This document shows positions 58,600 through 64,000 of a stretch of DNA of 64,000 nt, one piece after another. The number at the start of each line of letters is the position of its first letter. Position 1 is the first letter of the stretch. The position numbers were made by a program, and so were the translations under genes. Source of the stretch: Nipponacmea schrenckii (Eukaryota; Mollusca; Gastropoda; Lottiidae); contig JAUJPP010000003.1 in NCBI GenBank assembly GCA_030562195.1, forward strand, positions 29,766,602-29,830,601. The letters are read 5' to 3'. Below the pieces are notes generated by a model. That model saw nothing but the letters and a program-made list of their open reading frames with translations. It did no database searches and was not told where the DNA came from.

Positions 58600-59770
58600 G
58601 TACAACATCATGTTTGGCTACCAGAATGATTTGTAGAGATCATAACTACGTTATGATTTAGTTTGCCTTCCAGTTGAGTAATAAAATATTATCTCATGCT
58701 TTGGTAGTGTGAAGTGACCATACCATACCATACCCATGCTGTGATTTTTTCACTATGTCATCCACGATTGGTTGAATTTTGGCTCATCGATGAGGCACAT
58801 GTTCATTTAGGGTCTGTGTGTGCCACATGTAACAATGTGTGGAACAGGAGGCAAAATTGATCATGGTCCATTGCATCCTTGAAGAATGGTACTGTCAACG
58901 TCCATTCCTCTGTCCAGTTGGAGTCCACAGTTGGCTTCTTCACCATACCCATGTTCAACAGAATGCGTATAAATCTGTACATTTCATCTGTGTTAGTGTC
59001 CTTCCATTGTCGTAAACGGGATTTAGGTTTAAGAACGGTATTTCGTATCTTCTCCGCAGCATAAATGGTTTATTTCAGTAATCAATTTAGTCATTAGATC
59101 ATCATCAAAGAAGAGTTTGAAAAAATTTATGGTCTCTGGTTCTGGTTCGTCATCCACGGTTGGCTTTTTCACCATACCCATGTTCAACAGAATGCGTATA
59201 AATCTGTACATTTCATCTGTGTTGGTGTCCTTCCATCGTCGTAAACGGGATTTAGGTTTCAGAAGGTATTTCGTATCTTCTCCGCAGCATAAATGGTTTA
59301 TTTCAGTAATCAATTTAGTCATTAGATCATCATCAAAGAGGAGTTTGAAAAAATTTACGGTCTCTGGTTCGTCATCCATTATATGATCAATTGTAAATCT
59401 ATGATGCACAGGCCCTAGATCATTGACTGTTACATCAGTCCACTGTCTGGCTTTGTTAATATTACGGTTTCCCACACCCTGGCCGCGACAGCCTGGAATT
59501 CCTCCCCCCCCTTGGGCATCCGCGTCCACGACTTGTGTCACCTGTCCTTGACCAGCAACACTTTCCTCAGAAATTGAACTGTTATTAGAAATATAGTCAC
59601 TAGATACATTGTCATCGTGGTCAATATCTGATTCTGAACTAGCATGATAAGAATCCGCTTCTGATTCCCATGAAGATAAAAACATTACCTGCCCCCTGAT
59701 TATCCACTTCGAAACTGTCAACAATGTCTGATTCTTGTTGTAAAAATGTTTCATCATTCGGATCGTTCAT
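58600..59770 (-). pseudogene. piggyBac-type transposase, N-terminal part, internally duplicated
   Basis: Minus-strand DDE_Tnp_1_7 (piggyBac) remnant. An acidic Ser/Asp-rich N-terminus is followed by FFKLLFDDDLMTKLITEINH, RRWKDTNTDEMYRFIRILLN and MGMVKKPTVDD, matching the start of the piggyBac catalytic region (ETN, EM..F..I.L.MG). A 225-bp piece is then repeated: TINFFKLFFDDDLMTKLITE begins again at about 59140 and ends at 58925, running on into WTEEWTLTVPFFKDAMDHDQ (about 58900), where a stop follows. ATG at 59770 reading MNDPNDETFLQQESD is a more piggyBac-like start than the ATG at 59757, with a frame shift between. The catalytic Asp residues lie downstream and are absent. Confidence 0.8.
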
Positions 59771-60070
59771 CATTCAAGACTGAAAGCGCTTGCTCCACAG
59801 TCAACACTCCTCGGCATGAAAGAACCGCCATGTTTATTTACTGATTTTCCATGATAAATCTTGGTTGAAATTCAGAGGGATGCGTCTGTGCTAATAATCA
59901 CATCTGGGTTCCCATGAGAAAAATGTCTCACTTGGGAATGCAAACTTTTTACCCACCAGCTTAAGTCAAGCTTCATATCTGAAGTAACATCTAAGGTGCC
60001 ATCAAAATTACCTTTATTGTTAGCTGTTTTTTTTCTCTTTCTAAATTTCTATGCGTATTCTACGGCAGAA
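59771..60070. other. Upstream of the piggyBac remnant, unassigned
   Basis: Ordinary sequence. No terminal repeat of a piggyBac element could be recognised. Confidence 0.35.
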
Positions 60071-60071
60071 A

Positions 60072-60600
60072 AAACTGGACACCAGGATGATCCCTATAGA
60101 AAATCAGCAAAATCAGAAAAAATTTAGTATGTGTTATTGCCCTTGTCCTTGAATGACTTGTAAACATGCTACAATGTGCAATTATTGACCTATTTTGATG
60201 AAACTTGGTGTGAGAGTGTGTTATAACTCAAGGATGAGCCCTATTGAAAATCAGCAAAATCAAAAAAATATTTAGTATGGGTTCTTGCCCTTGTTCTTGT
60301 AAACACTCTAAAAAGCACAATTCTTAATGGATTTTGATAAAACTTGGCTTGAGTATTTGTTTTTACCTATTTTTGAACCCTATTGAAAATCAAATAAATC
60401 CAAATATATTTAGTGTCAGTTATTGCTCTTGTTTGAAAACTCGTTCAACTTTTTGGCTTATTAACACTCTAGAAGGCACAATTCATGACCAATTTTGACA
60501 AAACTCGCTGAAATTTTGATATCACCCAGGGATAAGTCCTATTGAAAATTAAAAATATCAAAATATATCTTATATGAGTTATTGCCCTTGTTCTTTAAAA
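60072..60600 (+). mobile_element. HINE class E, internal cores
   Basis: About three and a half class-E cores (CAAGGATGAGCCCTATTG, ACACTCTAGAAGGCACAATT) without either end. Confidence 0.7.
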
Positions 60601-61405
60601 CGACAAAAATTTGAGTATCAGAAGTTAATTCTTTCCATGCAGGGAAAAATTTTTTCAACTACCTTGTAGAAAACTTTAACTTTTTAGTGACAGAATCTAC
60701 TTGCTCTTCGACTTTTCCTTTTGAGCTTGTTTTTGCGCCAAATTTATAAGACAAAATACAAATATTTGAAGATAAAATCGATTTTCCAAAAGTCTTTTTT
60801 GTCTTTAACATTTATTTTCCTTTTCAGATTATATATTTTGTCTTTTTGTACAAAACTTTTAGAATATAGATTTTAGCTTATCATACTTTCGTTTTGGATT
60901 CTGGAAAATGTATGATAGAACTTTGCATTCGGACTTGAACTTCTAGATTTTGGATTTTAAATTTTTGCTTTTCTCTTTTAGGATATCTTTTATGCAAATG
61001 AGAAAGGTCTAACGTGCATTAATATTCATGAGTTATACATTTTTAAGTGGAAACAAATTTCTCCCAACTAAGTGGACATGACTCTCATTTTCAGGCATTT
61101 AATACTACTTTCGTTTTGTTTATTTTCTAGATTTTGTTTAAAATGTCTGTGGAGATTAATATCAAGAATTCATAGAATTTGCAATAATGTAGAATCTCTG
61201 AGTGTTCTTGAAGACTCCAAACATTACATCGATAGTCTAATCAGCCTTATATCCATTTTAAGACTACAAAGAACTTGTGGGTGAATTTAATACTACCTTG
61301 CAATCATTGATAAGAGTTAATGACTTGATAGACAATATGATTTTCCGGTCAGTGGACAATCTAATTTTACCACTTGGAATAGAAAATTATAGTAGTATGG
61401 GTAGA
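60601..61405. other. AT-rich intronic segment
   Basis: No recognisable domain. Two overlapping open frames (61072-61284 and 61277-61468) lack splice support and known homology, and the second enters a repeat. Confidence 0.35.
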
Positions 61406-61735
61406 CCTAGACCTTTGGTGACAGTGACCTTAAGTAGGTCAAAGGTCATTGATATATATACATTTTGAATGTGATTAGATTTACTCTAAAAAAAAAAAAA
61501 TGAGATGGGCGTGGCACATCCAGGTAAACTTCCAATTTACCATTTATATCGGTCAGCGAATTACATCAGTAGGAAATAACGTTTATCAAAAAAGTACTTT
61601 GCACACAGATACCTCATTGCTTTGGCCTTATACTCCCAGAAAATCAGATGTTTCGGCCTGTCTGTTGCAATTTTGCGACATTAGCAAAGTCCCACTCTGT
61701 GCCACAAGTGGCTCTAGTTTCTATTTAAATTTATA
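61406..61735 (-). repeat. GGTCA-family repeat, reverse orientation
   Basis: Contains AGGTCAAAGGTCA (61436-61448), GAGATGGGCGTGGCACATCC and, at its end, GCAAAGTCCCACTCTGTG then CCACAAGTGGCTCTAG, the inverted complement of 33191-33225. It gives the 5' terminus of the family. Confidence 0.7.
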
Positions 61736-62050
61736 AAAATTGACAGTCTTTTGCCATTTGTTGCTTTCTGGCTTTTGAATCTTTCTGTTGCAAAGCTTCC
61801 TGATTTTAAAGAAACCAATATTAAACAATTTTGCGACAAAGTTTTATTTCTTTCTGTCTCATGGATTAAAAATAAAACCATGCACTAATGTAAGAAGTTG
61901 GAATGCAATTCGGTTAAATCCTTTACCCAAGATTTGCAATTTAAAATTTAATTGCAAAAATTTTAAGGTTGTCGAAATATGTTAAATATTGTAAGCAATT
62001 CTCGTAATATTTACTGTTGTACACATTTGCCTTGAATTGATTTATTATAG

Positions 62051-62132
62051 GAAGATGGAACATTAAGAGCCAATCCCAATTTCAATGTAGAACACGATGT
62101 TCAGGTACTTAGAAAATCAATGAAAGGAGCAG
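62051..62132 (+). CDS. Annexin exon: start of first annexin repeat
   Basis: 82-bp exon between TTTATTATAG and GTGAGT. It begins in phase 0 and leaves one base of a split Gly codon. The translation contains NFNVEHDVQVLRKSMKGAG, the beginning of annexin repeat 1 (family pattern FD.E.DA..LRKAMKG.G). In annexins the helix A to AB calcium loop starts here, and an intron splitting this Gly codon is usual. Phase 0 at its 5' side fits the exon at 31773-32264. The remaining repeats lie beyond the window. Annexins bind acidic membranes in a calcium-dependent way. Confidence 0.9.
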
Positions 62133-62144
62133 GTGAGTTTGTTT

Positions 62145-62330
62145 TGTTATATGCCCACATGAATATGTGAGTCAAATCCAAATTAGAATACACTGTCATA
62201 TAAAAAAACATTTTTTTCCAACGTTTCCCTCTATTACAATAGAGCTTCCTCAGGGAGGGCCAAATACAAAATGAAGAGAAAAAGACAGTCACAAAAATTA
62301 TGACGTCATCATTCTAATGACCTCACCAGT
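62145..62330 (-). repeat. HINE left hairpin joined to Penelope-like terminal segment
   Basis: TATATGCCCACATGAATATG then TGAGTCAAATCCAAATTA, as at 5222 and 6346. The complement at about 62260-62215 reads CTGAGGAAG, stem CTCTAT-TGTA-ATAGAG, then GGAAACGTTGG: a hammerhead-like core with a longer stem II than that at 51766. Confidence 0.5.
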
Positions 62331-62580
62331 CCTACATAACATTGATAACAAAATTTCAATGGAAAAGTACAAAAAGTGTAAAGGTTAAAGGTGAAATGAA
62401 ATGCTTTCAATTTTTCCTTTGTTTTTTATGTAATGTGAAAGTATATTAGCACTACATCATACTAGTTTGCAAAGAAAGATAAAAAAATAAAAATTCATAA
62501 GTATTTTCAGCGTTATAATCTGGTCCGTATGTACTTAGGCCGTATGTACAGACTAATTATCTCCCCTGATTGACGTCTAG
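62331..62580. other. Intergenic/intronic spacer before the THAP gene
   Basis: AT-rich, no coding signal. Confidence 0.35.
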
Positions 62581-62650
62581 GTGGCGCCGTACCCTGACGT
62601 CATTTTGGTGAAGTCGATTTTCTGTCGAAGGCCAAGCAGAGCGGGAAATC
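62581..62650 (+). promoter_or_regulatory. Probable THAP gene promoter/5' UTR with CRE motif
   Basis: Base composition changes from AT-rich to mixed here. TGACGTCA lies about 50 bp before the ATG (62594-62601), preceded by TGGCGCCG. No TATA box is visible at a fitting distance. The transcription start is not determined. Confidence 0.35.
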
Positions 62651-63013
62651 ATGGGATATTGTATAGCTTTAAATTGTACTACAGCCTCTGGGCAAGGAAT
62701 AAGTTTGTTTACATTCCCGAGGGACGAAAAACGGAAAAAAGCATGGGTTATGAAGCGAGATGGTTTTGTACCAAAAAAAGACTCACGGTTATGTGCTAAG
62801 CATTTTGAAAATGATCAATTCGTGAGAAATCCTCAGATCATGTTATCGGCTGCTTTTACGCCCAAAGGATTGAGATTGAAAGAAGATGCCATGCCAACAA
62901 TTTTTGATTATTCCAAGAAACCCAAGAAGGAAAATACAAATATTTTGACTGGTGAGAAGAGAAAAAGGCCAGTACGAAAGTCAGAAGCTTATCAGAAGCG
63001 GCGAAAGTTGGAG
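62651..63013 (+). CDS. THAP-domain protein, first coding exon
   Basis: Starts at ATG with MGYCIALNC and ends at GAG|GTAAGTG, 121 codons, phase 0. Residues 1-85 form a THAP zinc finger, a sequence-specific DNA-binding module: C4 and C9, then F22-P23, W32, L47-C48-A-K-H51 (the C2CH zinc ligands), F57, and the closing AMPTIF (80-85), a close match to the family AVPTIF. The length of about 85 residues is normal. A Lys/Arg-rich segment (about 88-121) follows, fit for nuclear localisation. The gene lies on the same strand and about 520 bp after an annexin exon. It could be a host gene or a P-element-derived one; the coding frame is intact and spliced. Confidence 0.92.
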
Positions 63014-63631
63014 GTAAGTGTGTTATTTTGATTACTGGTACCGGGTACTGATTTTGATAGACTAGAAAATAAAAGCCTTTTATGACCTTCAACATTTTGT
63101 ATCAATAGGCTACATGTACGTTATTGAGCACTCTTTTAACAGTGGAAATATTTTATTTATTATTACTATGTATCTTTACGATATCCTTATATTATTATCA
63201 GACTCTACTCTAAGCCAAGACTCCAAGAGTAAGAATAATAATAGGCCTAGGCCTAGTCATCATTAAGTTAATTTATTGGCCATGTTATTCAAAATCTGGG
63301 ACCTGTTTCACAAAATTTAACAAAGATACAATCAAGATTTAAAGAAATACAGTAAGCTGGTTAATAAAAACTTAATTTTAGTGATTGACCAATCTGATCA
63401 TTGGAACACTAAATTAATCATCCTAAGTTAAGTTTTCGTGAGACAGGCTCCAAATCTGCAGGCCTCTGCTTCAACTGCATATTCACAATGGGCAAAAAAG
63501 TATGTTAAAGATCACCCAGGTCATGCTAGGCCAAATTATTTTAATGTGCAATAGGCCTATAGGTTTTAAATGTACATGTAAGATTGTAAGTCATATGTAG
63601 CGTAATATCAGAATTTTTTTTTTCTATTTAG
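63014..63631 (+). other. THAP gene intron
   Basis: Bounded by GTAAGT and TTTTTTCTATTTAG. Contains only AT-rich sequence with AATAATAATAGG; no recognised repeat. Confidence 0.75.
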
Positions 63632-63853
63632 GTTTTGTCTGTTTTGCTGCCTAAAAATGTCAATGAAGTGTCCAGCCCTCTACAACCCACTGAAAGTGAT
63701 ATTCCTACTATCATAGATAGAGAAGCCTGTGAGTCTCTGCTCCAGTTACAAACAGCCCCAACACAGCCAGATATCCCCTTCAGGGCAGAGATAGGAGTTG
63801 GGACAGACAATATTCAGTTCAATAACAGTAGCCAAACAACATATAATTTAATT
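63632..63853 (+). CDS. THAP-domain protein, second exon
   Basis: 222 bp, 74 codons, phase 0 on both sides (acceptor CTATTTAG, donor ATT|GTAAGT). It encodes a low-complexity, Ser/Thr/Gln/Pro-rich linker (VNEVSSPLQPTESDIPTIID, SLLQLQTAPTQPDIPF) such as normally follows the THAP finger before a coiled coil or transposase-derived part. The gene continues past the window. The exon is inferred from phase and splice consensus, not from homology. Confidence 0.75.
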
Positions 63854-64000
63854 GTAAGTCTCTGTTAATTTTTCAATTATCTAATCAGATATTAATACTG
63901 TCGCTTAAATATATGGATCCTTTTATCATCTAAGAACTAATGTTAAATAATTTTCTAAGGTGTGGTTGTTGAAGATATAATTTTTAATGAAGTTGATATG

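Noticed and set aside
1492..60600. Many 60-165-codon frames within 155-175-bp tandem units, some with recurring phrases such as KFHQNPSRI
   Set aside because: They follow the HINE cores, recur at every copy and on the strand that happens to lack stops; no independent coding signal.
62581..62799. A 72-codon frame overlapping the THAP start
   Set aside because: Out of frame with the THAP finger, whose zinc ligands and splice donor define the real frame.

Overview
This is eukaryotic, AT-rich, intron-containing DNA, most likely from a marine invertebrate and probably a mollusc. That placement is inference. It rests on abundant modular repeats that look like the bivalve pearl/CvA and Helentron-associated (HINE) elements: a terminal hairpin, a GTCC/GTCT microsatellite, tandem cores of about 155-175 bp, and a second hairpin at the far end. 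No rRNA, intact tRNA, CRISPR array or bacterial operon is present.

Two host genes can be supported, both on the + strand and both continuing beyond the window. The first is an annexin of the A7/A11 type. One exon (31773-32264) encodes a Gly/Pro/Tyr/Gln-rich N-terminal region, and a second (62051-62132) encodes the start of the first annexin repeat. Their splice phases agree, which implies an intron of about 29.8 kb made almost wholly of transposable elements. The second is a THAP-domain gene (exons 62651-63013 and 63632-63853). It lies just after the annexin exon on the same strand, so probably inside the next annexin intron.

The rest is layered mobile DNA. 1-9.3 kb: HINEs on both strands, a SINE split by a HINE, and a hAT-like element. 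9.3-16.4 kb: a decayed Penelope-like element (reverse transcriptase plus GIY-YIG endonuclease) with inverted terminal repeats that carry a hammerhead-ribozyme-like motif, cut by two HINEs and flanked by a LINE 3' end. 16.4-22.6 kb: one HINE carrying other HINEs and a 2.9-kb TIR element with a perfect 8-bp target duplication. 22.6-26.4 kb: an interspersed family rich in AGGTCA motifs (here the GGTCA family), with an 823-bp TIR element inserted. 26.4-31.8 kb: a three-level HINE nest up to the annexin exon. 32.3-43.4 kb: SINE, foldback, GGTCA copies and a CR1-like LINE interrupted by TIR elements. 43.4-46.7 kb: a hAT-like element with perfect 8-bp target duplication and a HINE inside it. 46.7-54.6 kb: more HINEs, a 200-bp microsatellite, a Tigger/pogo-like element and a perfect 28-bp palindrome. 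54.6-60.6 kb: an L1/Tx1-type LINE without its reverse transcriptase and a broken piggyBac transposase. 60.6-64 kb: annexin exon and THAP gene.

The most informative feature is the nesting: several insertions can be dated relative to one another, and two empty/filled-site comparisons within the window define insertion points to within a few bases. HINE classes A, A', B, C, D, E, F and G are labels used here only, based on core and end sequence.
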